A stretch of DNA of 64,000 nt. Source: Saccharothrix sp. S26 (GTDB taxonomy: Bacteria > Actinomycetota > Actinomycetes > Mycobacteriales > Pseudonocardiaceae). This document shows positions 16,784 through 24,991 of this stretch, in pieces. Within the stretch, counting starts at the first letter, position 1, and every line of letters begins with the position of its first letter. The notes beneath the pieces were generated by a model, which saw only the letters and a program-made list of their open reading frames with translations, ran no database searches and had not been told where the DNA came from. The translations under genes were made by a program, and so were the position numbers. The DNA is taken from NCBI RefSeq assembly GCF_021390395.1, contig NZ_JAJUWT010000011.1, positions 1-64,000 of the forward strand. Direction: 5' to 3'.

Positions 16784-17143
16784 TCACACGCCGCGCAGGG
16801 GCGGGTAGGCGCGGTCCGGGTCCGGTGGTCGGTTCTGCTCGTTGAGGGCCCTGGCTTCCTGGAGCTGGTCCTCCAGGGTGACGATGCGGCACGCGGCGTC
16901 GAGGCCGGTGCCCTGGTCGACCAGTTCCCTGACCCGGGCGGCCAACCGGAGTTGGTGCCGGGAGTAGCGGCGGTGGCCGCCTGACGAGCGCTGCGGCTCG
17001 ATCAGCTTCGCCTCGTCCAGGCTGCGCAGGAATCCCGGTGTGGTGCCGAGCATCTCCGCGGCTCTGCCCATCGTGTAGGCGGGGTAGTGGTCGTCGTCCA
17101 ACTTGTCCGCCGCGGGTCGCGGCTCGTTCGTCTCTGGGGTCAT
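16784..17143 (-). CDS. MerR-type helix-turn-helix regulator
   Basis: This 119-residue protein has a MerR-type winged helix at about residues 22-70 (YTMGRAAEMLGTTPGFLRSLDEAKLI, then GGHRRYSRHQL). A short dimer helix follows (LVDQGTGLDAACRIVTLEDQLQEARALN). No cysteines for metal sensing are present, and the effector part is minimal, so any signal is unknown. Genes of this small MerR type are common in actinobacteria as stress or developmental regulators. A perfect 14-bp hairpin lies just upstream. No target gene can be named. Confidence 0.85.
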   Translation of the reverse strand: MTPETNEPRPAADKLDDDHYPAYTMGRAAEMLGTTPGFLRSLDEAKLIEPQRSSGGHRRYSRHQLRLAARVRELVDQGTGLDAACRIVTLEDQLQEARALNEQNRPPDPDRAYPPLRGV

Positions 17144-17161
17144 CGCACCTCCGCGCCACGA

Positions 17162-17193
17162 GGGGCCCCGGTGCCACTCGGCACCGGGGCCCC
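17162..17193. terminator. Perfect 14-bp hairpin upstream of the MerR gene
   Basis: GGGGCCCCGGTGCC pairs perfectly with GGCACCGGGGCCCC around ACTC. It has no U-run on either side. It may end transcripts that come from the region above the MerR gene. Confidence 0.6.
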
Positions 17194-17395
17194 AGGGTTA
17201 TGGGTTTCCCACCAACCGGCCGTGAGGCCGGCTTACTGTGTCCGCGTCATCCGCACGAGCTGCGGAGACCGCGAGGATCGCATTTGCGTAACCGGAGACC
17301 ACCTTCCAATCGTTCTGGACTGCGGTACCCGCCCGGCCCGACTTCAGCCTGAGGCAGGCGATCCGATGGTGTGCAACCCGTCCCTTCTCCTCTGA

Positions 17396-17671
17396 TTACC
17401 GACTTGCCTTGCACCGGCCACCGTGCTGGAACCCCTTCCACTGATCGGCTCCAGCGCGCCTGACCGTCTTGCCACTCCACTCGCACGGGCTGTCGGCCCC
17501 GGGTTCGCGTACTGCTGTCTGACACAAATCGGTTGCGTCCCCGGTACTGCTCGTGCCTCTGCCCGTGTGCATCACGGGTAGTTCGTCATCTCCCGTGCCG
17601 ATCGGACGTTCTCTCTCGTACAACGACCACACTACCCATGACGGCGTGCGAATGTCTACTCCAGCGATCAT
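17396..17671 (-). CDS. Doubtful small ORF in a lower-GC island
   Basis: A 91-residue frame (MIAGVDIRTPSWVV at the start, HGGRCKASR at the end) lies in the 554-base gap between the MerR and methyltransferase genes. It uses AGA, GTA, CTA and GGA codons that the neighbours avoid, and its third positions are much less GC-rich. It could be foreign, or not coding at all. No family is recognised and no convincing ribosome binding site is visible. Apart from this frame and the hairpin at 17162, I see nothing else supportable in 17144-17697. Confidence 0.25.
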   Translation of the reverse strand: MIAGVDIRTPSWVVWSLYERERPIGTGDDELPVMHTGRGTSSTGDATDLCQTAVREPGADSPCEWSGKTVRRAGADQWKGFQHGGRCKASR

Positions 17672-17697
17672 AGATTTTCTCGGGCGCCTGCCTCCGA

Positions 17698-18459
17698 CTA
17701 CCTCACCTGCACGGACGTGAGTCGCGCCTTCCAGATTTCCTCGCTGGGCCATTGGCGGGCCCAGGAGGAGGACACCTCGGAGTACTCGCGGTGGGCGGGG
17801 GTCGGGGCTTGGATCTCGATCAGGTCGTCCACGGTGAAGCCGGAGGCGCGCAGCAGGCGCAGCATGTCGCCGTGCGGGAGGGTGAACTCGGCCGAGGCGC
17901 CGTGGTCGACGCGGCGCAGGCCGAACTGCGGGCGTTGCAGGGACGTGGAGGCCGTGGCGCCGTCGCGGGCGCACAGGGCGAACAGCGGCGAGCGGTTGAG
18001 GAAGACCAGGTGGCCGCCCGGGCGCAGCAGGCGGGCGGCTTCGGGGATCCAGCGGTGGGGGTCGCACCAGAGGGACGCACCGTACTCGCTGATCGCCAGG
18101 TCGAAGGAGTCGTCCTCGCGGGGGACCTGTTCGGCGTCGCCGTGCAGCAGGGGGAAGTGGAGGCCGAACTCGGCCTGCATCTCGCGGGCGGTGTCGAGTT
18201 GGCGGGTTGAGATGTCGATGCCGACGGGACGTGCGCCGAGGCGGGCCAGCCAGGCGGACACGTAGGCGGTGCCGCAGCCGAGTTCGATGACGTCCATGCC
18301 GGACACGTCGGGCGGCAGGACGGCGATCTCGGACTCGGGGGTCGCCCACAGGCCCCAGCGCGGCTCGGTCCGGGCCCAGTGCTCGCGGGCGAGCGGTCCG
18401 TGGGCGGCGGCGGCGCTGTCTTCCCAGTGACGGCGGTTGAGCTCCGTGTGGTCGATCAT
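17698..18459 (-). CDS. Class I SAM-dependent methyltransferase
   Basis: This 253-residue methyltransferase has the Methyltransf_11 core. Motif I is VIELGCGTA at residues 57-65, GIDIS provides the acidic motif II residue, HGDAEQVP is motif III, and AARLLRPGGHLVFLN is the post-motif strand. The C-terminal part (HGDMLRLLRASGFTVDDLIEI) is typical of small-molecule methyltransferases. The substrate cannot be read. It is monocistronic on the minus strand; the gene at 18550 lies 90 bases upstream. Confidence 0.88.
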   Translation of the reverse strand: MIDHTELNRRHWEDSAAAAHGPLAREHWARTEPRWGLWATPESEIAVLPPDVSGMDVIELGCGTAYVSAWLARLGARPVGIDISTRQLDTAREMQAEFGLHFPLLHGDAEQVPREDDSFDLAISEYGASLWCDPHRWIPEAARLLRPGGHLVFLNRSPLFALCARDGATASTSLQRPQFGLRRVDHGASAEFTLPHGDMLRLLRASGFTVDDLIEIQAPTPAHREYSEVSSSWARQWPSEEIWKARLTSVQVR

Positions 18460-18549
18460 CCGCCCATTGGACCGGCGCGGGAGCGGGCGGGCGACCGGAT
18501 TACGGCGTGGCCGGGAGGTCCGCCGGGGGTCTCCCGGCCACGGCCGGGG

Positions 18550-18750
18550 TCACTTCACGTGCGGTCGCAGCTCCGCGAGGCGGCGGAGCAGTTCGCCGAC
18601 CTCGTTCCAGTCGAGCTTCGCGGACTCGCCGGGCGGGGTGTGGATGCAGACGTTGCCCTCCTCGGTGAGGGACACCTCCAGCGTCCGCCGACGACCCAGG
18701 GCGTCGACGCACCCGACGCGACCGCCCTGCCGAACCGTGTTCTCGATCAT
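18550..18750 (-). CDS. Small hypothetical protein
   Basis: This 66-residue protein reads MIENTVRQGGRVGCVDALGR, then LEVSLTEEGNVCIHTPPGE, and ends in a helix around WNEVGELLRRLAELR. I do not recognise a family. GGGGAGGT stands seven bases before the ATG, which is good support for translation. Codon use matches the host. The 259 bases upstream to 19009 are AT-richer and may hold promoters for this gene and for the divergent gene at 19010. Confidence 0.65.
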   Translation of the reverse strand: MIENTVRQGGRVGCVDALGRRRTLEVSLTEEGNVCIHTPPGESAKLDWNEVGELLRRLAELRPHVK

Positions 18751-19009
18751 CGGTCAGACCTCCCCTGCGCTGTGCCACCACCGTGTAACCCGTGATTCGT
18801 TCGGACCAACGTGAGCGTTACGAACTACTCCTCGCTGTTGCCTAATTGCCGAACGGCCCACCAGTACGAGTTTCCGTCACGTTCTGTTAACCTGATCGAG
18901 TGAAGGTTGACGATTCAGGTGACGTTGCGTAACGAAGAGCCGGGGTGCGGACGACGACGAGTCAACGCGTCCGCTCCGGCGGGCCGCACCGCCAGCAGGG
19001 AGATGCCCC

Positions 19010-19222
19010 ATGACCACCAACACCGCCGCCAAGACGTGGATCCCCGTCGTCGCCTGGACCCAGCTCACGCTCGGAACCGCCGGTCTGGTCGCCTTCCTGG
19101 CCTCGCCCGCCGCCGCCGTCGTCGTCACCGCGGTCGCCGCGCTGATCGGCCTGGCCCGCCACGCGCTGCTGCGGGCGTCACGCGACCTGGACCGGATCCT
19201 GGCCGAGGAGCTCGACCGCTGA
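19010..19222 (+). CDS. Small two-span membrane protein, unknown
   Basis: This 70-residue protein has two closely spaced hydrophobic segments (about residues 11-31 and 33-48), then a charged amphipathic tail, ARHALLRASRDLDRILAEELDR. AGGGAG lies six bases before the ATG. No family is recognised. Confidence 0.6.
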   Translation: MTTNTAAKTWIPVVAWTQLTLGTAGLVAFLASPAAAVVVTAVAALIGLARHALLRASRDLDRILAEELDR

Positions 19223-19336
19223 CCCACCCGCCCGGGCTCACGCTCCGTCGCACCCCACCCACGAGCACGCCTCACGCACCGTGAACGCGCGGCCCCCCAC
19301 CACCCACCCGAACGGTGATCGGCACCATCGAACGCC

Positions 19337-20131
19337 ATGCGAGACCTCAGCGTCCTGCGGCGCACCTACGGCACGCGCGACCTGGCGACGTCACCCGTGT
19401 TCGCCGGCGGGTTCATCAACTTCGGCTACTGGGCCGGCATCCCGCTGGACGGCGAGCTGACCGTCGCGCAGCGCGTCGCGTCCGAGGAGGCGCTGTACGA
19501 CCTGGTCGTGGCCGCGCTCGACGTCGGACCGGGCGACCGGGTGCTCGAAGTCGGCTCCGGGCACGGCCTGGGTGCGCGGCGGGTGCTGCGCCGCGGACCC
19601 GGGGAAGTGCGGGGCGTCGACCTCGTGCCCGAGCAGGTCGCGCGGGCGCGGCGGGCCAACGACGACCCGCGCGTGGCGTTCGTCCAGGGCGCGTGCGACG
19701 ACCTGCCGTTCCCCGACGGCTCGTTCGGCGCCCTGCTGTCGGTGGAGGCGGCCCAGCACTTCGAGGACGTCGCGGGGTTCGCCCGCGAGAGCGCCCGGGT
19801 GCTCGCGCCGGGTGGCCGGCTGGCCGTCGCCACGTTCTTCACCAGGACCGACGACGCGGCCGAACGGCTGGCCGGGCTGCTCAGGACGTTCGCCTCCGGC
19901 CTGGACCGCGCCCACCGGGTCGACGACGTGGCGCGCGACCTGCGCGCCGCCGGTTTCGCCCACGTCACGGCCGACAGCATCGGCGAGCACGTGTGGCGCG
20001 GCCTGGACCGGTGGCTCGCCCGGGGGCCACGCCCGGACCGCTGGGACCGCAACTGGTTGACCGCCTTCGAGCGAGGTCTGGTCGACTACTACCTGGTCAC
20101 CGCGCGGAAGCCGGCAGGATCGCCGGTGTGA
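19337..20131 (+). CDS. SAM-dependent methyltransferase
   Basis: This 264-residue methyltransferase has motif I VLEVGSGHG at residues 69-77, GVDLVPEQ as motif II, and a post-I DDLPFPDGSFGALLSVEAAQHFED region typical of sterol or small-molecule C-methyltransferases of the UbiE/Methyltransf_11 type. The opening FAGGFINFGYW resembles geranyl diphosphate or sarcosine-type methyltransferases. The substrate is unknown. The stop overlaps the start of the S9 peptidase gene by GTGA, so they are co-translated, although a shared pathway is not evident. Confidence 0.88.
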   Translation: MRDLSVLRRTYGTRDLATSPVFAGGFINFGYWAGIPLDGELTVAQRVASEEALYDLVVAALDVGPGDRVLEVGSGHGLGARRVLRRGPGEVRGVDLVPEQVARARRANDDPRVAFVQGACDDLPFPDGSFGALLSVEAAQHFEDVAGFARESARVLAPGGRLAVATFFTRTDDAAERLAGLLRTFASGLDRAHRVDDVARDLRAAGFAHVTADSIGEHVWRGLDRWLARGPRPDRWDRNWLTAFERGLVDYYLVTARKPAGSPV

Positions 20132-21936
20132 CGACGCACCCGACCGCCGAAGTGCCCGACCCGCTGTTCGCCGACGCCGAGGCCGAAGCCCGCTGGCGGG
20201 CCCGCTTCACGGCCCCGCGCGTGAGCCTGCCCGGGTGGGCCGACGACGCGCCCGACCGCAGCCTGTACCTGTCGAACTCCAGCGGCGTGTGGGAGATCTA
20301 CGCCTGGGACCGCGCGAGCGACACCCACCGCAAGGTCACCGACCGCCCGAACGGCACGTCCCACGGCACGCTCAGCCCGGACGGTGACACGATCTGGTGG
20401 TTCGCCGACACCGACGGCGACGAGTTCGGCACGTGGGTCAGCGAGCCGTTCCACCCCGGCGGTGAGCCGAAGCCCGCCGTGGAGGGCGTGCGGGCGGGTT
20501 ACCCGGCCGGGTTGGAGGTCGGGCACGAGGTCGTGGCGATCGGCACGTCCACCGACGACGGCACCACCGTGTACGTCTCGCGCGGCGGAGCGCCCGCCGA
20601 GGTGATCTACGCGCACGAGAACGACGGCGGTGTGTCGGCGTTGTCGAAGGACGAGACGCTGGTGGTGCTGTCGCACTCCGAGCACGGCGACAACCGGCAC
20701 GCGGCGCTGCGCGTCGTCACCCCGTCGGGCGAGAAGGTGGCGGAGAAGTGGGACGGGCCGGGCAAGGGCCTGGACGCGATCGCGTTCAGCCCGGTGCGCG
20801 GCGACAACCGGCTGCTGGTCGGCCACGAGCGGCGCGGCAAGGACGAGCTGCTGATCTGGGACGTCGCGGCGGACACCGAGACCGAGGTCGTGATCGACCT
20901 GCCCGGCGAGATCAGCGCCGACTGGTACCCGGACGCGAAGTCGCTGCTGGTCGTGCACACGTTCCAGGCGCGCAACACGCTGCACCGCTACGACCTCGAG
21001 ACCGGGGCGCTGCACGCGCTGGACACCCCGCACGGGTCGGTCGGCAACGCGGGCGTGCGGCCGGACGGCGCGGTGGAGTACTCGTGGTCGTCGGCGGCGC
21101 AGCCGGGCGTGGTGCGGGTGCTGGGCGCCGACGGCGACGAGCGGGTGCTGCTGGAGCCGCCCGGCCACAAGGCGCCGCCGTCGGTGGACCTGACCGACGT
21201 GTTCGTGGGCGAGGTGCACGCCCTGGTGGCACGGCCGGCCGGCGCGCCCGACGGCCCGCTGCCGACGGTGTTCCACCTGCACGGCGGGCCGCACTCGGCC
21301 GACGAGGACCGGTTCTCCGCGTACCGGGCGGTGTGGCTGGACGCCGGGTTCGCGGTGGTGCACGTGAACTACCGCGGGTCGACCGGGTACGGGTCGAAGT
21401 GGCGTGACGCGATCGAGGGCAGGCCGGGGCTGACCGAGCTGGAGGACGTGGCGGCGGTGCACGACTGGGCCGTCTCGTCCGGGTTCGCCGACCCGGCGAA
21501 GTGCGTGGTCAACGGCGCGTCGTGGGGCGGGTACCTGTCGCTGCTGGCGCTGGGCACGCAGCCGGAGCGGTGGGCGGCCGGTGTCGCGGGCGTGCCGGTG
21601 GCGGACTACCTGGCCGCCTACGAGGACGAGATGGAGCCGCTGCGGGCGTTCGACCGGGCGTTGTTCGGCGGGTCGCCGGAGGAGCTGCCCGACCGGTACC
21701 GCGAGTGCTCGCCGCTGACGTACGTGGACGCGGTGCGCGCGCCGGTGCTGGTGCTGGCGGGCGAGAACGACCCGCGCTGCCCGATCCGGCAGATCGACAA
21801 CTACCTGGACCGGCTGGCGGCGCGGGGTGCGAGGTACGAGGTGTACCGGTACGACGCCGGGCACGGCTCGCTGGTGGTCGCGGAGACGATCCGGCAGACC
21901 GCCGCGGAGGTCGCGTTCGTGCAGCGCGTGCTCTGA
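20128..21936 (+). CDS. S9 prolyl oligopeptidase-family serine peptidase
   Basis: This 602-residue enzyme has an N-terminal beta-propeller (about residues 30-340, with repeats such as WEIYAWDRASDTHRKVT) and an alpha/beta-hydrolase domain. The catalytic triad is Ser465 in GASWGGY, Asp548 in GENDP and His579 in DAGHGS. HGGPHS and NYRGSTGYG mark the oxyanion region. S9 peptidases cleave short peptides after proline or other residues. It has no signal peptide, so it is cytoplasmic. It is coupled to the upstream methyltransferase and followed by a terminator. Confidence 0.92.
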   Translation: MTTHPTAEVPDPLFADAEAEARWRARFTAPRVSLPGWADDAPDRSLYLSNSSGVWEIYAWDRASDTHRKVTDRPNGTSHGTLSPDGDTIWWFADTDGDEFGTWVSEPFHPGGEPKPAVEGVRAGYPAGLEVGHEVVAIGTSTDDGTTVYVSRGGAPAEVIYAHENDGGVSALSKDETLVVLSHSEHGDNRHAALRVVTPSGEKVAEKWDGPGKGLDAIAFSPVRGDNRLLVGHERRGKDELLIWDVAADTETEVVIDLPGEISADWYPDAKSLLVVHTFQARNTLHRYDLETGALHALDTPHGSVGNAGVRPDGAVEYSWSSAAQPGVVRVLGADGDERVLLEPPGHKAPPSVDLTDVFVGEVHALVARPAGAPDGPLPTVFHLHGGPHSADEDRFSAYRAVWLDAGFAVVHVNYRGSTGYGSKWRDAIEGRPGLTELEDVAAVHDWAVSSGFADPAKCVVNGASWGGYLSLLALGTQPERWAAGVAGVPVADYLAAYEDEMEPLRAFDRALFGGSPEELPDRYRECSPLTYVDAVRAPVLVLAGENDPRCPIRQIDNYLDRLAARGARYEVYRYDAGHGSLVVAETIRQTAAEVAFVQRVL

Positions 21937-21953
21937 GCGCCGGGAACGCCACG

Positions 21954-21986
21954 CAGGGGTCCCCGCCCGGGGGATCCCCTGTTTTT
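21954..21986 (+). terminator. Terminator after the S9 peptidase gene
   Basis: CAGGGG pairs with CCCCTG, extended inward by the GTCCCCG and CGGGGGAT arms with one mismatch, followed by TTTTT at 21982-21986. Confidence 0.85.
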
Positions 21987-22014
21987 CACCTTACCGACGA
22001 GGTCCGACATTTCC

Positions 22015-22042
22015 GGGGGCCGCCGGTTCGCCGGCGGCCCCC
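22015..22042 (-). terminator. Hairpin after dps
   Basis: GGGGGCCGCCGG pairs perfectly with CCGGCGGCCCCC around a stable TTCG tetraloop, eleven bases beyond the dps stop. No U-run is present. Confidence 0.7.
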
Positions 22043-22052
22043 GCGGGTCGGG

Positions 22053-22538
22053 TCAGGCCTGCTGGGCCTGCCACATCCAGTGCGCCTGCTCGAGGTTCTT
22101 CGTGATCTCGATCAGCAGGTCCTGGGTGACGAGGTCGGACTTGTCGGTCTCGTCGATGCGGGCGCGCAGCCGGCCGATCAGCTCGGCCAGCGCGGTGACG
22201 ACCGCGGTGACGACCTCGTCCTCCTTCAGCCAGCCGCTCGGGAAGTCCGGCACGCCCGAGCCCGCGGCCACGGTCTTGGCCTTGCCGTCGGGCGAGATGC
22301 CGAGCGCGGCGGCCCGTTCGGCCACCTCGTCGGTGTAGGTGCGGGCGGTCGTGACCAGCTCGTCGAGCTGGAGGTGGACGCTGCGGAAGTTCTTGCCGAC
22401 CACGTTCCAGTGCGCCTGCTTGGCGACCAGGGACAGGTCGACCAGGTCCACCAGCGTGGCCTGGAGCACCGCCCCGACCGACGCCTTGTCGGCGTCGGAC
22501 AGCGGGCTGGTGATCGGAGACTTCTGAGACTTGCTCAT
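22053..22538 (-). CDS. dps: Dps-type DNA-binding ferritin
   Basis: This 161-residue mini-ferritin has the QAHWNVVGKNFRSVHLQLDE signature at residues 41-60, which supplies His43, His55 and the acidic ferroxidase ligands shared between subunits, and a long four-helix bundle ending in LEQAHWMWQAQQA. Dps dodecamers oxidise and store iron with hydrogen peroxide and protect DNA in stationary phase. It stands beside ohr and a flavin reductase on the same strand, 15 bases from ohr, so a joint oxidative stress unit is likely. The basic N-terminus (MSKSQKSP) may bind DNA. Confidence 0.94.
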   Translation of the reverse strand: MSKSQKSPITSPLSDADKASVGAVLQATLVDLVDLSLVAKQAHWNVVGKNFRSVHLQLDELVTTARTYTDEVAERAAALGISPDGKAKTVAAGSGVPDFPSGWLKEDEVVTAVVTALAELIGRLRARIDETDKSDLVTQDLLIEITKNLEQAHWMWQAQQA

Positions 22539-22553
22539 GGGTCTGACGCCTCC

Positions 22554-22976
22554 TTACACGGTGGTCTCGAGGGCCACCTCGATGTTGCCTCGCGTGGCGT
22601 TGGAGTACGGGCAGATCTGGTGCGCGGCGGCGGCCAGCCGGTCGGCCACGTCCTGCTCGACGCCCGGGATGTGCGCCGCGAGCCGCACGGCGAGCTGGAA
22701 GCCGCCGCTGCCGTTGGCGCCGAGGTCGACCTCGGCGGTGACCGACGTCTCGCCGATCTGGACCTTGGCCTGCCGCGCGGCGACCTTGAGCGCGCTGTGG
22801 AAGCACGCCGCGTAGCCGGCCGCGAACAGCTGCTCGGGGTTGGTCTTGTCGCCGCCGGGACCACCCAGCTCCTTGGGCGTGGCGAGCTGCTCGTCGATCA
22901 CGCCGTCGGAGGAGCGGACCTCGCCGTTGCGGCCGTCCCCGACTGCGACGGCTTCCGCGGTGTAGAGCACCTGCAT
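22554..22976 (-). CDS. ohr: Ohr organic hydroperoxide reductase (OsmC superfamily)
   Basis: This 140-residue Ohr-type peroxidase carries the two reactive cysteines Cys58 in YAACFHSAL and Cys122 in ICPYSNATRGN, with TNPEQLFAAGYAACF as the family signature. It reduces organic hydroperoxides at Cys58 and is recycled by lipoyl or other thiols. ATG 22976 follows AAGGAG; a TTG six bases upstream is also possible. Its neighbours dps and the quinone/flavin reductase support a defence role. No OhrR gene lies in the window. Confidence 0.93.
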   Translation of the reverse strand: MQVLYTAEAVAVGDGRNGEVRSSDGVIDEQLATPKELGGPGGDKTNPEQLFAAGYAACFHSALKVAARQAKVQIGETSVTAEVDLGANGSGGFQLAVRLAAHIPGVEQDVADRLAAAAHQICPYSNATRGNIEVALETTV

Positions 22977-23090
22977 CGTCAACGCTCTCCTTCGAGCTGG
23001 TGGATGGGCCCGTCGTTCAGCCCAACACCCGGCCGAAGCCGAACCACACCCGGTGGTGTGGCAGCTCACGCCCCACCAACACTTACCCGC

Positions 23091-23651
23091 TCAGCGGGCC
23101 CTCGACACGGCGAACTCGGCCACCTGTCGCCCGATCGTGCGGAGTTGGTCGGCCACGGACGGCACCGTGCAGCCGCCTTCGAGGTCGAACTCGACCTCGC
23201 CGGAGTTGACCGCCGCGCCCAGCGGGGTGGGCCAGCCGCGCAGGGCGTGCACGATCGAGCGCAACGCGGTCAGCGTGGTCACCGACGCCTGCCAGCCGCG
23301 GGCGGTGGCCACGCAGCCGACCGCGCGGCCGTCGAGGTAGGGGCGCTCGTCGCCGCGCAGGTCCTCGACGTAGTCCAGGGCGTTCTTGACCAGGCCGGAC
23401 ACGGTGCCGTGGTAGCCGGGCGAGACGAGCACCACGCCGTCCGCGCCGCGCAGCGCCTCGACCAGCCGCAGGGCGTTGTCGGTCCGGTCGGGGATGGCCG
23501 GGTCGTAGAACGGGAGCACCAGGTCGGGCCCGGAGACCTCGACCACCTTCGCGCCCGCGTCCGCGGCCCCCTCCAACGCGATCCTCATCGCGCGCTCGGA
23601 CTGCGAGTTGGGGCGGAGGGATCCGCCGATGCCCACCACGGTGACCGTCAT
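23091..23651 (-). CDS. NADPH-dependent FMN reductase family protein
   Basis: This 186-residue flavodoxin-like reductase has GIGGSLRPNSQS near the N-terminus, which binds the FMN phosphate, and VSPGYHGTVSGLVKNALDYVEDL in the middle, typical of NADPH-dependent FMN/quinone reductases. I chose the ATG of MTVTVVGIGG rather than the upstream MEVAGSTA frame start because the fold begins there. It could supply reduced flavin or detoxify quinones. It is upstream of ohr and dps on the same strand with a 114-base gap, so co-regulation is possible but not shown. Confidence 0.88.
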   Translation of the reverse strand: MTVTVVGIGGSLRPNSQSERAMRIALEGAADAGAKVVEVSGPDLVLPFYDPAIPDRTDNALRLVEALRGADGVVLVSPGYHGTVSGLVKNALDYVEDLRGDERPYLDGRAVGCVATARGWQASVTTLTALRSIVHALRGWPTPLGAAVNSGEVEFDLEGGCTVPSVADQLRTIGRQVAEFAVSRAR

Positions 23652-23731
23652 GGCTGTCGATCCTGCCACCTCCACCTAGATCGAGGTCCAGTCGCTCGTG
23701 CCGACCCCTACCGGTCAGTAATGTGGGTCTC

Positions 23732-24799
23732 ATGTCGAAGCTCGCCGAGTCGATCCCTCCCGGTGTCCTGGCCGGGGCCCTGCGCTTCGTGTTCGGCCTG
23801 CCCGCGCCCCTGCGCAGGCTGATCGCCGGACCTCCCATCACGGTGGACGGCCAGCGGTTGCACCCGGAAGCCCAGCTGCTGCTGAGGTTGCAGCAGCTCA
23901 GCGGCGAGGACTGGCGGACGACGACGCCCGCGGCCAACCGCCTGGCGCTGACCCGCAGCAGCGCGCTGGTCGGCGGTCCGGTGATCGGTGGGGTGGCGGT
24001 GCGGTCTCTGTCGGCCGACGGCGTCGGCGCGCGGTTCTACGAGCCGCACGGGCTGGCCGCCGGCTCGCCGCTGCTGGTCTTCTACCACGGCGGCGGGTGG
24101 GTCAGCGGTGACCTGGACAGCCACGACAACCTGTGCCGGTTCCTGGCCGTGGAGGGCGGGGTGCGGGTGCTGTCGGCGGACTACCGGCTCGCGCCCGAGC
24201 ACCCGTTCCCGGCGGCGGCGGACGACGCGCGGACCGCGTTCGAGTACGCGGTGGCGCACGCCGAGGAGCTGCGGATCGACCCGCGGCGGATCGCGTTGGG
24301 CGGCGACAGCGCGGGCGGCAACCTGGCGGCCGTCACCGCGTTGCACGCGGGCGAGGTCAAGCCGGTGTTCCTGCTGCTGTTCTACCCGGCGGTGGACGCG
24401 TCGGTGCGGCGGCGGTCGCGGGAGCTGTTCGGCCGGGGGTTCTTCCTCACCGACGAGAAGATGGACTGGTTCCTGGACCACTACGCGCCCTCGCGCGACA
24501 CGCACACCGACCCGCGGCTGTCGGTGCTGCTGGCGGAGGACCTGAGCGGGCTGCCGCCGACGTACCTGGCGACGGCCGGGTTCGACCCGTTGCGCGACGA
24601 GGGCGAGGCGTTCGCGGAGAAGCTGGCGCGGCAGGGCGTGCCGGTGGTGCTGCGGCGGTACGAGGGGCTGTTCCACGGGTACGCGAACATCCTGGGCGTG
24701 GGCGGGGTGTTCCGGGAGGCCGTGGCGGAGGCGGTCGGGTCGCTGCGCACCGGGTTGGCGCTGGCGAACACGCGGCAGGACATCCCCGAGACCGCGTGA
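23732..24799 (+). CDS. Hormone-sensitive-lipase-family alpha/beta hydrolase
   Basis: This 355-residue carboxylesterase of the HSL (bacterial family IV) group has the oxyanion motif HGGGW at residues 119-123 and Ser193 in GDSAG, with Asp285 (GFDPLRDEG) and His315 (LFHGY) completing the triad. There is no signal peptide. It hydrolyses short or medium acyl esters; the natural substrate is unknown. I chose ATG 23732 (MSKLAES) over the ATG nine bases upstream because it matches the usual start of such proteins. A perfect terminator hairpin follows. Confidence 0.9.
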   Translation: MSKLAESIPPGVLAGALRFVFGLPAPLRRLIAGPPITVDGQRLHPEAQLLLRLQQLSGEDWRTTTPAANRLALTRSSALVGGPVIGGVAVRSLSADGVGARFYEPHGLAAGSPLLVFYHGGGWVSGDLDSHDNLCRFLAVEGGVRVLSADYRLAPEHPFPAAADDARTAFEYAVAHAEELRIDPRRIALGGDSAGGNLAAVTALHAGEVKPVFLLLFYPAVDASVRRRSRELFGRGFFLTDEKMDWFLDHYAPSRDTHTDPRLSVLLAEDLSGLPPTYLATAGFDPLRDEGEAFAEKLARQGVPVVLRRYEGLFHGYANILGVGGVFREAVAEAVGSLRTGLALANTRQDIPETA

Positions 24800-24830
24800 G
24801 CCGACCCCGGTGGCGCCGGGGAGGGGTGGG

Positions 24831-24864
24831 GCGGGGCCGCCCGGCTGAGTCCGGGCGGCCCCGC
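24831..24864 (+). terminator. Terminator hairpin after the esterase gene
   Basis: GCGGGGCCGCCCGG pairs perfectly with CCGGGCGGCCCCGC around CTGAGT, without a U-run. Confidence 0.75.
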
Positions 24865-24867
24865 GGG

Positions 24868-24949
24868 TGTGCACTTTCAGGGGTGCACAGGTCACTCGCC
24901 GGAGGCGGCCTCCCCACCTCAGCACTCTTTCTTGAACCAGTCAAGAAAG
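24868..24949. promoter_or_regulatory. Two perfect dyads upstream of the MFS gene, candidate operators
   Basis: TGTGCAC at 24868-24874 is inverted as GTGCACA at 24883-24889. CTTTCTTGA at 24927-24935 is inverted as TCAAGAAAG at 24941-24949 with a five-base spacer. The second dyad is AT-rich in a GC-rich setting and lies 42 bases before the MFS start, a typical repressor position. No regulator gene is adjacent. Confidence 0.55.
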
Positions 24950-24991
24950 GACGGGGTTAAACCGGTTGCCCGCAAGGGTGAAGATGAGCGG

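Noticed and set aside
17247-17525. 92-codon minus-strand frame starting MSDSSTRTRG
   Set aside because: It overlaps the slightly better frame at 17396-17671, has no start signal, and ends in sequence without coding character.
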